64,000 nt of DNA, taken from NCBI RefSeq assembly GCF_000189635.1, contig NW_002476315.1:65567-129566 (forward strand), written 5' to 3'. The notes under the pieces were generated by a model, which saw only the letters and a list, made by a program, of their open reading frames with translations, was not told where the DNA came from and made no database searches. Positions 52,551 to 64,000 of this stretch are shown one piece after another; the stretch's first letter is position 1; each line of letters starts with the position of its first letter. This DNA is from Tetrahymena thermophila SB210 (taxonomy: Eukaryota; Ciliophora; Oligohymenophorea; Hymenostomatida; Tetrahymenidae). A program made the translations under genes and the position numbers.

Positions 52551-55500
52551 TCATTGTGATTGTAAGATACGAAAATTTTTTAAGTGGAATTTGCCATTTC
52601 CAGAATTAATTTTTTTAATCTCTTATGCATACAATAAAGAAGGAAGAGTTCTCTTTTTATCATCTGCAAAGTCTATTTGAGGATAGTTTTAAACAAATCT
52701 ACTTTTTGAAAATAAAGGAGAAACTTGCAGTTGGTCAAATACTTTATTTTATATTTTCACTCTGTTTAGATTGCTTTATTCTTTCCTAACTTTGTACGTC
52801 AGAGTCAAAGGCATGTTTTTTGATTCTTTTAAAGATGGGATTTTAAAATTCATATCTTAGTAAGCTTCATCTGACTAAGCTAAATTAAATACCGACTTAT
52901 TCCCTGAAATATAAAAATTTTGTGAAGCTGACGTCCTCAGTATACTTTTATCTGATATTTACTTATTCAGGTTAGAGCTGTTGTTTTAGTTAAAAGTTAA
53001 ACTTTATTATTGATTTTTGATAATTTTTTTAAAATAAATACCTTGATGTCAACTAATTATTGCCTTGCCCACTTCTATCAGTACTAATTTTTTTCTGAAC
53101 TTTCTTCAGGTTTATAGAAGAAGATGGTTTTTATTAAGGATTTTAGTTAAAGATGAACTTTTTAAATTCTTAAACAGGCTACTCACTTTTAATCACTTTA
53201 AGAAATCCTTGAACTATGTTTGGAGGAATTTGATAATCTGGCTCTTGTTTTCTACCCTAGTAAATTCTAGTTAAATTATCTTTAATTTGCTTCTTAACTT
53301 CATCCTTTTAAAGACTTTTATTAGTTTTCTCATGTTCCTTGAAGAGCATATCAGTAAATATATCAAAAATCTACTTCTTTTAAATGCTTAAATAGTGGTT
53401 TTCTAACGTGGCGTTTTCACTTAATTTTTTTTCAGCTACCAATTCGAGCTTCTTCATATACCTTAAACCAAAAAAAATAAATAAGAAATTGTAAATAATA
53501 TTAATTGTATACATTTCTGATGAAAGAGCTATTTTTGAACGTGGTTAGTGCTTCACTTTATAAGCATTCATAAAGTAAATATGTCCAAAGTCATCAATCA
53601 TCCATTCAGTTCTCATCCTAGTAATTTTTGAGCTAAAAAATACCTCTATGTAATGAAACATTTTAAAGCACATATATTTGATATAAGTTTCCAGGTTTTA
53701 TTTGACTAATCTCTCCTCAAATTCTTATTCTTACTCTTGACTAATGTAGTCTTGAGAGGCTTGTGATATCTCCCCATTAATAATTTAAATTTCATTCAAT
53801 GCTCTGTTGAAAAGAGGATGCCACTAGTCCTCTTCGTACCTGAACTTCACCTTAATATACTCCATATTTCTTCTCTTTACTTTCATATAATTCTAGATAA
53901 ATAATATCGAACTCCACACTGGATCAATCTACATTTTAAATAAAAATATATAAATTAATAGAGTATTTCTTTTGTAAAAGCAATATTATTAAAAGTATTT
54001 TTATATTACACAAAATAGTTTTAAATAAAAAAATATTTAATTTCTCAAAAATAATTTTTAAAAAAGAGTAAAGAAACAAAATAGCTTCTAATAAATTTTC
54101 AAATAATACACAAATTTCTCCTAAAATATTATTTATATGATCAAATGAAGAAAAAATAATGAATGATACCTTTCTTTTCATCATAAGATTCAAGAATTCT
54201 AATTCGTTTAGTACTTAGTTGAATTGCTAATAATTGACAATAGTATTAGCCTAAGTTTATTAGTTTAAATTTTATGATTATTAGGGTTAGTTCAATGTCA
54301 AGGTTCCTTTATGAGAAAATGGTTTATTTGCTTTATCGGGTAGTAAAGAAAGCTATTTTTTGATCTAATTGACTTGAAAATTACTTATTTGCATTTAATT
54401 TTAATTAGGTTGTTAATTGCTATTGAAATTTGCAGCATTTTAATTGTTTTAGACTTAGTTTTAAATGACATTCACATAGTTTCCTTCGTTGTTCCTCTTT
54501 TATTCTACTTCTATATCATATTTTATAATTACTGCTTCTCTATTGTCTTTTTCCTTAATCATTTCTTCTCTATTTTATTACTATTGAGCTGGATTTAATG
54601 CCATAGTGATATTTTAATGAGAATTATTGACACTTCCTTAGTTTTTATTTTTCTTTTTGATTAAATCCTGTGAGTTGTTGCCAGTTACATCAGCCTTGAA
54701 GTTGACATAGTTATTTTATTAAATTTACTATTATTGTTGTTGCCTTAACTCTAAATTATCAAGAAGATATCTATATTTATATCTCTTCTTGTTCATAAAC
54801 TTTCTTAATTCTTACAAGTTTAGCTTTTCTTTCTGCTTTATGAACCTCATCATTTTATCTTTATGAGTGTAAATTAACAATTTGGCTTCCCCTTGCACAA
54901 ATAAGATAGTTTCAGGGACATACAATCTAAGTGTTCTGTTTCCTTTTTTTATTGGTTATAATCTAGTTAAGATGAAAGAGTAGTCCTTCTCTTAAGGTTT
55001 TTCTTCTTTTTCATAAGGAAAATCTTGTCTATATTTCATTTTTTTCTCATCAACGATTCCAAAGTGGTCATTTATACTGGAATCTTCATAATGCAGATCT
55101 TCATTTAAACTTTCAGAAATCCTAGTGAAATTAATGATATATTGTAAAAAGCTATTTTTTCTTCAAAAATGTATTATAAATAAATACTTTCTATTTTAAG
55201 ACTCACAAATGCTGCAGTCACACATATGCTCTTCTGGTAACTCTCTTTAATGATGTTTTATATTTTATTTAGCCTACTATTTATTATCCAAAGGTATAGC
55301 TCTTTTGCTTTTTATAGCAGGAATCTATTAAGTATTTGTATCTTAATTGCTACCGATCTACAAAGAAAGTATTTAATTATCAACTTTGACATCATCTTCA
55401 TCATCCAAATCTATTTTAATGATAGGTTCCTCAAAATCCTCATCTTCGTTTATTGAATCTTGCTGAACATTAGCTATTTGATTCCTTTTAAAAAGCGAAT

Positions 55501-55591
55501 CTTATCCTATATTAAAAATAAATTTATAACAATATTATATATATTCTAACATATGAATGAAAATTATACTCGTTGCATGCAATGAAGTCAT
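52551..55591 (-). CDS. large protein of unknown function, six exons
   Basis: Predicted 859-aa protein. Exons in transcript order: 55591-55570, 55506-55188, 55121-54170, 53928-53513, 53461-53042 and 53001-52551; the total is divisible by three. I do not recognise the family. Visible features: an acidic N-terminal region (INEDEDFEEP and DLDDEDD) with a clustered cysteine motif CDCSIC near residue 105; a region of normal complexity (LRLYVPETILFVQGEAKLL) near 170-220; a Gln/Asn-rich low-complexity middle; a second ordered block starting IDPVWSSILFIQNYMKVKRR, with the notable segment TEWMIDDFGHIYFMNAYKVK; then a Lys/Glu helical stretch and a Ser/Asn-rich tail. No signal peptide or membrane segment. 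The intron at 54169-53929 joins the two ordered halves in frame. The first exon is only 22 bases, and the 5' region including it is duplicated upstream. Confidence 0.75.
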
Positions 55592-56440
55592 CCCAAAAAG
55601 CCAAAAAATTTGAGCTGAAGGCAATTAAAGTATGAATTTTTATATAAAACTGATATTGAGATATTTACTGTCTTTATTATTCTTTTGAAATGTGAAGTAG
55701 TGTTAAAATAAATAAATCAATAAACAAATAAATGAATATATAATATTTTGATAAATATTCTTTGTATTATGCATAATAATATAATTAAACAAAACACAAA
55801 AACTCAAAAGTAAAGTAAGTTGTAGATTCATTCAATTATCTCTTTCATCACATTTTACAAATAATTAATTAACAATTTAAATATAAATTAAATTAATTAA
55901 TTAATGATCTTTAAATAAATAATAAGCTTACAATCCAGTAAATTTTTATCAACATATCTTCTACTATATAGACCAACAATTAGCAAAATAAACTCATTTT
56001 TAAAGAATATTAAAGCTATAAATAACATTTTCTAACTTCCAACAATAAATTAATCTTATTAGAAACCTTTTTTGAATTACTTAAAAAATCAAAACAAAAG
56101 AATTTGTTTATTTATTTATTGCATTCAAGAAGTCATCCAAAAAAATAAAAAAACAGAGCTGAAGGCAACACTTGTATGAATTTCTATTTAAAAATGATAT
56201 TAAATATTTACTCTCCTTTTTATTCTGTTGAAAAGGAGGAGAAATGTTAAATCTAATAAATAAATGAATTTTTTATATAATGATAAATACTCTTAAATAT
56301 ACATTATTAAAAAATTCAACAAAAATTTCTCAAGAAAAATAAGTTGTATATTCATTAAATTACATCTTTCATCAGTTTTACAAATAATTAATTAATTATT
56401 TTAAATATAAATTAAATTAATTAATGATATTTTAATAAAT
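55575..56440. repeat. duplicated 5'-end/promoter segment, two direct copies about 546 bases apart
   Basis: The segment from 55575 to about 55915 (gene start codon plus upstream DNA on the minus strand) recurs at about 56121-56440. Both contain an 'agtcatcc' (antisense start codon) box, 'gagctgaaggcaa', 'gtatgaattt', 'gatattnaaatatttac' and a shared 'tttcatcanttttacaaataattaatt' region. In the upstream copy the frame after the matching ATG hits TGA after three codons, so it cannot serve as the same first exon. Confidence 0.75.
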
Positions 56441-57032
56441 TGAATGAAATATTGAATTTCAAACTTATTAATTTCTGAATATTTATAAAATTATAGTACT
56501 TAATAATTCATATATGTTAATAAATGCTTTATTTTATGCTTATTTAAGTCAAAATATCTAGTTAGTAGAAATTAGTACAAAAAAATTATTCGATTAAATT
56601 AAATAAAAAATATATCTAATTTTAGTATTGGACTGAATAATTTAAAAAAGTGTAGATAGATAGATAGATATAACTAAAATAAATTTACATAATTTTAATA
56701 CTATTTTAATATTTATTTTTATATGTTTTAACAATTATTAGACTGAATAATTTAAAAAAGTGTAGATAGATAGATATAACTAAAATAAATTTACATAATT
56801 TTAATACTATTTTAATATTTATTTTTATAGGTTTTAAACAATTATTTGGTTGTTTGATTGGTTAATTAATTAATTAATTATTTTATTTATTTACTTACTT
56901 ACTAATTGAAATTTTATTTATTTCTCATATTAAATTATTCATTTAAGGTTCTTTCTTTTTAATTATTATTTATATTTTAGACTCGTAAAACTATTTTATT
57001 TATAAAAGACAAAATAGATACTTTTTTTTCTT
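55592..57032. other. intergenic DNA rich in local duplications
   Basis: Besides the duplicated promoter segment and a 110-base tandem repeat, the stretch is A/T background with runs of 'aattaattaatt' and 'tttatttactta'. No gene supported. Confidence 0.6.
56631..56850 (+). repeat. 110-base near-perfect tandem duplication
   Basis: The unit begins gactgaataatttaaaaaag at 56631 and again at 56741. The two copies are almost identical for their whole length; the first has one extra 'gata' in a gatagata run. It lies in intergenic DNA. Near identity suggests a recent event or an assembly duplication. Confidence 0.88.
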
Positions 57033-60000
57033 TCATTTATTTGATTGAATATTCTTTGATTTAGAATTATTTCTAGCTAACTTCTCTTAGAGTTCGTTTG
57101 TATTTTGTAAAACCTAAACTAGAGGAAGATCATAATTTTTGTTTTCATTAATTGCTTTCATGTTTTAATGATTCTTAAATATGCTTTAATATCCATCTTC
57201 CTAATCGCTATATTCTCCATTTTCTTATTTATATAGCTCACTACTTTATTAATATTGCTCATTTTCATCTTCTTGATTGTATTGATCTTATCCATCATTA
57301 TTAGTTTAATAATGATCGTAACCTTTATTTCCTTATTATTCATCATTATCTTCTTCATCATCATAATCTCTTTCTTTCAAGTGTTAATCTTATTCTAGCA
57401 AATTGTCTCTGCCTTCTTTCTATTGCAGAATCCTGTTCCTTTAATTGTAGTATTTTTTAAGAGCTTCATTTTTAACTTGAGATTTATTTATATCTTCAAA
57501 GTTAGAGTTTCTTAACTACTCTGAAAGCTTATCTTCACTATCTTATTATTAATCTGAATTTTCAGTGTTGCTATTTTTAGAAGATTTAAACTCACTTAGC
57601 CACTAATTTGCTTTGCTTCTAAGCTCATTTTTTTACTAGGCTTTAATTCTTTCTATTTTTTCTTCATTTATGCATTATTTCCATGATCTAAATGATCTTT
57701 CTTAAAGGACCACCTAGATAAATTTTATTTTTTAATAAGGATTTCTTAAATATTTAAAAGATTTACTTTTCTAAATTAAATAATGATTTATTTATATTAT
57801 TCTTCAAATGCAACATTTTCATTTCTCAAAGTAGTAAGAACATCATTCCATTTATAGAAAACAGTTCTCTTTAAGTAATCAATTCTTTACTATCTATAAA
57901 CCTCAGCTTCTTCCTTACTCTATTTGCTAAATCCTTGAATTAATTCAAATCCTTTCCTTTAAATTCACATTATAATTAATATTAATCGTGAGAACAACTA
58001 CACAATGAATTTACTTTAAAACTACTTTTTGATAATGCTTTTTTGCTCTTTCCTCCTTAAATTCCATTTCTTACTTAAAAAGCTATTTGCTGAGCTTAGT
58101 GGCTTATTATAAATATTGCAAGCCATTTTTAAGAATTCTCATATAGCTGAATTAGTTTGCCACTACAATCAAATGCTCTTAAAATTCCATAAACTTTGAC
58201 CAAGGCTTAAAGCCATAATATTTCTAAAAAAATAAAATAACAAATTAAATAAATAAAATGATAAAAAAACTTAAAAATTACTTAAATAGATTTTTAATGA
58301 TGATTTTTCGCTAAAATAAGTTTTTCTGCAAGTTATTTCTTTTCCTATTCAGCTTTTTCCTTTTTCTCTTTCTCCTCTCTTTTCTTTTTTTGGTAATTTT
58401 CAAACTCTTCTTTTCTTTTTTCTCTTTCTCTTTCGATTTCCTCTAATTCTTTCCTTTTCTTTTCCTCTTCTTTCTACTTTCTCAGCTCTTCATGCCTAGA
58501 GTTTCCAATAAACATTTAAATTTAATTTATTATGAAATTTTTAAATACTTTTTTTTGAACTCTTCAGCTTTCTTTTTCCTATCCTCATTTCTCTGCTGAA
58601 TTTATCTGAGTCTTTCTTCTCTCTCTTTTTCTTTGTTAGTTTATCCTGACATTTGAGACTCATTATGACCCTTAGAATTTTATCTCATATTCGGTGATTT
58701 TGATTATTAATTTTATCTAAATGTAATTTATTATTAATCTGACTGTGATGGCTAAGGAACTCTGCTCCTTGCAATATCTGTCATAATACTTTCATGTCCA
58801 TCATAATTTTAGCTTTGAAGTTAATTTTCATCATCATCATCATGATATTCTTCATCATAATACTGCTGATTATCTTCCTAGTCATAATCGTTTTAATCAT
58901 AATAAGAGTATTATTCTTGTTGTTTAGCTTCATCATCATTATCATAATTTTCTTCATAATCTTGATCATAATACTACTAATCCTTCTCATTTTAAGGAGA
59001 CTAATACTATTATTGTTATTGCTAATATTCATACTATTTATTATTTTAGTGTCTATTATCGTATTTGCTAATTGGCAATCTATTACCATTAGTAGTTTAA
59101 GGAGATTTCTAAATTGGTGACCTATTACTATTTTGTAAGCTTTAATTTTTCTATGGTGTCCCTTTTATTTCCTTGCTGCTCGATTAAATTCTACTATTTT
59201 TGACTATATTTGGACTTTTATCATTATTTTTTATATTATCTCTTGTTGGTTTATAATCACTTTATGCAGAATTCTAAGAAACTATACTTGACCTTAAAGT
59301 ATTTCGTTCTGGGCCTTGCCTAATATTTTATTATTTAGCATTCTAATTAGGTTTTCCTACCTTGTTAGTTTGATTTTTTTATTCACAAACTTATTAATTC
59401 ATTTATTTTTATAATTCTTATTAAGAGTCTTCATATAATTATTCCTCAGCAAATTCATCCTATTCTTCTTCTTAAATATTTTGCTAATTCTAAGATGCAT
59501 TCAACCTTAAAAATTATTCAATAACTCTCTATTTATGCTATTCTTTTTAATTTTAAACCTCAGTCTCAGATTGCTATATATTCTGCTTTAAATTTGATAT
59601 AAAACCCTTAATTTTATATTTCAGATTATTCTTTTCTTCATTTAGTTTTTATTCTTATTTGCAAATTTTCCAGTATTTTTTCCAGTGCCTCAAACAAATT
59701 CTTATTAATCTTCTTTTATAATATTCTCCAGCCCTATTCTAGATAAAATATTAAATTATAATTAAGCAAATATCGCTGATAGATTTATTTTGCAAAAAAT
59801 TTATTACCAAGAATGTGTTTTCATGAATTTTTTCTTATAAATAAAACTTGACATCCTTCTCGTCCTTTTACGAGTAAAGATACTTTTTCCAATTAGAAAA
59901 AACTACAAAGAGTTTCTTCAATCTCATAATGTTAATACACTTTTAAAATATAAGATTTATTACCTAAACTTACTAATATAATCAATTTATTTATTTATTT

Positions 60001-61154
60001 ACTTGCTGCTCATGTCTGATATATTCTCTATTTTTTTGCTTGAGACTTTCAAAAACTTGGTTATAAAAAAGTCTTTTGTATCTTTTTAGAACAAAATTAT
60101 AAGCTTTTACTAGCTTTTGCAACCTAAATTAATTGTATTTCATCCTACTTTCGTCAGCTTCTTTCTGCAAGTAATCGATTGTTTCATTTATATTTGACCC
60201 GCCATTCCTGTTGGAAATCATTGACGAATCATTATTTTAAAACAGCTCTTTTCTTAAGTTTTCCTTCATTTTTTTCATATCTTCCTCCATTTTCTTTGAT
60301 TGAACTTCCAAATTTTAGCGTTTATTTTTAAGCACTTAAATTTCATTTTTTGGATTTCCTCCTTACTGGCTAGTCTAAGCCAAATCAGTTAGTGACATTT
60401 CATTCTGTAAATAGTTATTCAAAGAAACTCCTGATTGAGTTTAAAATGTTTATCTGCTATTTTAATAATTTAATTGTGATTGCTTTGTAGAAGGTCTACT
60501 TTATTGTGACTAATTTTCCCAATCGTTGCTAGCTTAACTCTTTTGAGTACTAGATTAAAGCGATGCATTTCCTCTATTTGATGACTTATTTTATGCATTA
60601 GCTGATGGTGGTCTAAACTTTTAAGCCTGAGCTTACAACCTACTCAACTCAGCTTTTGAGTATTAAAAAAAAATGAATAAAAATAAAGTCCAAAATATAA
60701 TTTAATATACCCTCTTGTTTTTATTTGATTCTATCTTCTTTCATTTGTTTAATTTTAGCATGCCTTAATTCCATATTCAATAAAACATTATCCTTTTCTG
60801 GTTATTTAGGAACATCTCTCCTTTTATTTATAATACTATTACAAAATAATGTTAGCTTACAAAGCAAAAAAGAACATTTAATGTTTACTCTAAAGCCAAT
60901 TCTATATCATCATCTAATTTCCTATTAAATAGCTGATCGGTTTTATTGTCTTTTTAATCTTTCCAATAAGATGGTTTTTTATTCAATGCTTTTGATTTGA
61001 TTTCTTCAGCATCGTTTTCTGTTTAAATGAACGCCTTTATAATGTTTTTTGCCTCTAACCTAGACTCAAATTCGCTATCTTCATCGAGCTGATATCTCCT
61101 AAAATCTCTTTCTTCCTCTTCTTCAAAATAATTATTATAATTTTTTCTATTCAT
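57033..61154 (-). CDS. coiled-coil, acidic and Gln-rich protein with Trp-containing C-terminal helices
   Basis: Predicted 1218-aa protein in nine exons: 61154-60889, 60835-60711, 60652-60003, 59939-59808, 59738-58549, 58495-58282, 58223-58015, 57956-57767 and 57713-57033. The frame is continuous. Residues ~90-350 are charged/Gln helical segments (NMELRHAKIKQMKEDRIKQ). Residues ~350-420 hold two Trp-helix segments, VVFSNWKKYLY and IRICLRHWKKYW. A long Gln/Asn/Asp/Tyr low-complexity region (~450-740, with DDDDEN and QYYDEEY-like runs) precedes a strong Lys/Glu coiled coil (~750-860). More Trp helices follow: GFKPWSKFMEF, FYKWNDVL, FRSWKQ and NQWLSEF. The tail is acidic. Spaced helices with a central Trp next to coiled coils recall Sfi1-type and other centrosome/basal-body coiled-coil proteins; this is a weak resemblance, not an assignment. 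No membrane segment. Confidence 0.75.
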
Positions 61155-62131
61155 TTTAACTATTAAGGTCTTTAACAGTTCTATCAAAAAATTAAAAAAT
61201 TGAAATATTGGATTATCTTTTAAAAAACCAATAAATCAATCAACCAATTAACAAATAAATAATAAATTAATTAAAAAAAGTATCTAAAAGTCCTACACGA
61301 ATTATTTATTAATCATAAATTCAAAATTATTCTTTGTTTATAATACTAACATTTTGTTAGTCCTTAAATACTCCAAGAAAAGAAATTTAAATTAAATAAA
61401 AATAAATTAATTTTATATTTTCAAATATTTTATTTGTTTGTTATAAATCATATCAATAACAATTACGAATTAATTAAAAATAAATAATTAAAAATCCTAC
61501 AAAAATAATTAATTGTAAACTTAAAATGACTCTTTGCTTAATATACTACTAACACTTAGTCAGTATTTAAAACACTGCAAAAATAAAATCAAGCTAATAA
61601 AAATAATTTACAATAAATATATATTATTCATTCATAAATAATAAAAATATATAATCAATATTAAGTATTAATTTTGATTTAATTAATATCATTAATAAAT
61701 TAACATTTGTTATTGATTTATTTTTTGTTTTTTTTTAAAAAGATAACAATCTAAAAAAGAAATATACTAATTTTATTATATTTACAATAATATTAATTTA
61801 TTTACTTATTTATTATTTTTATACAGAATTTATTTCAATATTAATTTTATTAATTTTTTTAAATATTTATTTAAAGTTTTTTCATAAACTATTTCATGAT
61901 ATTTCTAATTTTTTAGTGAAATTTTTAATGAATAAATCTTTTATTTATTTTTCAATAATAAATAAAAAGTTATTTTGCTTATATTATTAATCGATTTTTG
62001 CTTAATACATCTAAATGAGACAAATAAATTATCTTTAAAATTCTAAATTTTAATTTATTATAATTTACATTTGTAAATTTTATAAAACAAATAAAAAACA
62101 AACAAACTAAATAAATAAATAATTTTATCAT
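61155..62131. other. intergenic DNA
   Basis: Promoter side of the gene starting at 61154 and 3' side of the EF-hand gene. Extremely A/T-rich, with no reading frame or repeat worth annotating. Confidence 0.65.
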
Positions 62132-63897
62132 TCATGATTATATAAATTCTAGGAATTCGGCATATCTTACTAGGCCGTTATGATCTAAGTCCATTAAATT
62201 AAAAAGCAACTTTACACTACTCTGTTTGAGCAAAATATTATAATTTCTAAAAGCTTATGCTAACTCTGCTAGATTAACTTAGCCGTCTTAATTTTCATCT
62301 AAAGCATTAAAGATTGAGAATTTCTCAAAATTAGGACTAGATCTCAATTACTGCATTTGTTTCTTTAATATTTTTTCTCTATCTAAAATTTTAGTCATAA
62401 TAAATCTAATTTCTCTGCTTTCTTAGGCAGTAATTTCTTAGAGTTCAATAGGTTTATTCTTAAACAACTCTATATAATCATTATCACAGGGCTTAAATAC
62501 CTCATTAAATTCATCTTTACTATATTTTTAAATTGCAAAAATTATTAATATTAGATAGATAAAAAAAGAAAGAGATCTTACCTTAAGAAACCGTCTTTGT
62601 CTGTTTCAATACGGCTGAAAATCATTCCGATTTCTTAATCGTTAAATTTAATATTTATAGAACTCAAAAGTTCACAGAATTTGGAGAATCTTAAATAGCT
62701 TTGACCTTCTGAATCGAATGCCTTGAACAAATTAATAGGAGAAAAAGACAAATTTCTTGCTAGTTGCTTTTTACTGTCTTCTATCTCTTCTTCTATTTCA
62801 GTAATTTGTTTTACAATATCTAAGAATTCAACAATGCTCGAAGTAGAGTTTCTTACAAAAGATGAATATTTTGTCTTCATAAACGAATCTGTCTGTCTCA
62901 TATAACTGTCATTCATATGAATTGAAGACTATTGGAGTTATTACTATTACTTCATAGGTGAAATAGGAGTTTACAAACGAATATCTTAGGTTTAATATAA
63001 CTGACCTGTTCTTTGCAAATTATCAACTTCTCTTGGAGAAAGATTGATTGTATCTTATTCGTTATTAGTCTTAAAGTTTGTAAATTAAATCTTTGAAGTT
63101 GAATAATCTTAATTAGGAATTCGTGTCATATTATTTAATGTTGTATTTAACTGTTATTGGAACAAATCGCTTTATTCTTTTTTGTAATAAATAGAAGGGT
63201 CTTTGAAAAGTGAAGGTTCGTATTTTTCATTTTTTGTTGGGCTCTTTCTGAAATTTGATAAACTACTACTAAATTAATTTCCATCAGCAGTACTAAAGTT
63301 GTAATTTTATTAAGGGCTGGTAGTAGAGCAATTAGGGCAACCATAAGAATTATTATTAAGAGCAATCTTCTAAGAATTATACTAATACTACTATTATTAT
63401 TACTGATGTGAAGGACTATATAATCTACTTACTTACTGAGTGTAGGACATATTTTGATTGCGATTATTTTAAGGGGAATAATAGCTGGAAGAAATAGATG
63501 AACTGTAATTTGTTTTATCAAAATTCACTTTTTAAGGAGAGTTTCTTATGTAGCTGCTCGAATATGATTAGTTATTATTATAAATCTTAGATGGAGATTC
63601 TCTGAATTTCGAATCGTAAGTGGATCTCTGATACAAAGAATTTTAAGTATGTGCAAATGATTGAGTGTGATTAGGATTAATGGTATCCTCTCTCAAGGAT
63701 TCGTATAATGTATATCTGCTCTAATCTTTTTAAGGGGAGCTACTTCTAGATCTGTTTGTGACTACTACAGAAGTCACCTTCTTATCACTCATATAATTCA
63801 AAAAATCTTTAAATTTTAATCTCTCACTAGACAAGCTAACGTGTTATATCAAAAACTAGAAGTCTTCTTACTAAAATGGCTTACTGCATTCATCCAT
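62132..63897 (-). CDS. EF-hand calcium-binding protein with long disordered N-terminal region, possibly 5'-incomplete
   Basis: Two visible exons, 63897-62582 and 62519-62132, joined by a 62-base intron that falls inside an EF-hand. They give 567 aa from the first in-frame ATG. The N-terminal ~330 residues are Ser/Tyr/Asn/Gln-rich and likely disordered, with repeated SP sites (SSSPQKD, NSPQK, YYSPQN, YSPSHQ). The C-terminal third has EF-hands: one degenerate (FDSEGQSYLRFSKF, ~394) and three canonical loops, ETDKDGFLSKDE (~430), DENQDGQVNLAE (~509) and DLDHNGLVRYAE (~549), with the expected Asp and Gly residues. It should bind Ca2+ and act as a sensor; the partner is unknown. Upstream of the ATG, the sequence tttttaag just before 'aataaaaaag' could be an intron acceptor, and residues MDECSKPFQQEDFQFLIQHV look like the end of another EF-hand helix. 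The true start may therefore lie beyond the window's right edge. Confidence 0.82.
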
Positions 63898-64000
63898 AAA
63901 CTTTTTTATTCTTAAAAATCATAAAATAAATGATTTACAATTTATTTATTCACTATTTTTATTTTTTTAAATTAATTTTTATTTATCAAATTTATTTTTA

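Noticed and set aside
57158-57364. Met/Lys/Ile-rich minus-strand frame
   Set aside because: Off-frame shadow of the acidic tail of the gene at 57033-61154.
58794-59120. Hydrophobic plus-strand frame rich in Ile and Leu
   Set aside because: It is the complement of the Asp/Asn/Gln/Tyr-rich region of the minus-strand coiled-coil gene (gat repeats read as atc), not a membrane protein.
62723-62905. Plus-strand frame opposite the EF-hand gene
   Set aside because: Antisense of a well-supported coding exon.

Overview
The window reads as macronuclear DNA of an oligohymenophorean ciliate, most likely Tetrahymena or a close relative. It is very A+T rich. Conserved protein families read through only if in-frame TAA and TAG are taken as glutamine, and every gene ends at TGA. 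Introns are short, A+T rich, begin GTA (rarely GTG) and end AG. There are no bacterial-style operons, IS elements, CRISPR arrays, telomeric repeats or tRNA/rRNA genes that I can recognise. Gene models below were built by hand by following reading frames across GT...AG introns. Every complete model keeps one frame from ATG to TGA, with summed exon length divisible by three.

Layout: (1) 841-4540 (+), a calpain-type cysteine protease with a C-terminal membrane-spanning tail. (2) 7177-12501 (+), a single-exon full-size ABCA-type ABC transporter. (3) 14505-15179 (+), a small Cys-rich secreted, possibly GPI-anchored protein. (4) 15692-17347 (-), a cytochrome P450. (5) 18391-20436 (-), a Gln/Asn-rich protein with three repeats of a short T-P motif. 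(6) 21293-25859 (+), a 23-exon leucine-rich-repeat (LRR) protein with one LRR per 90-base exon. (7-9) 27203-33551, 34780-40743 and 42062-48316 (+), a tandem array of three large paralogous multi-pass membrane proteins with a PAS-like domain (TmcB/'tiny macrocysts'-like). The second copy contains a 100-N assembly gap. (10) 49023-51722 (+), a second LRR protein with 14 exons. (11) 52551-55591 (-), a conserved-looking protein of unknown function. (12) 57033-61154 (-), a coiled-coil, acidic/Gln-rich protein with Trp-containing C-terminal helices. (13) 62132-63897 (-), an EF-hand protein whose 5' end may lie outside the window.

The genes do not form an obvious pathway. The strongest theme is local duplication at several scales. 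There is a ~7 kb segmental duplication of a PAS-membrane gene plus an older third copy, a 427-base exon-intron unit amplified four times in the LRR gene, a ~120-base repeat inside one PAS-membrane gene, ~178-base repeats in a calpain intron, duplicated promoter/5'-end DNA upstream of the gene at 55591, and several short tandem duplications between genes. Intergenic DNA is almost pure A/T and otherwise uninformative.
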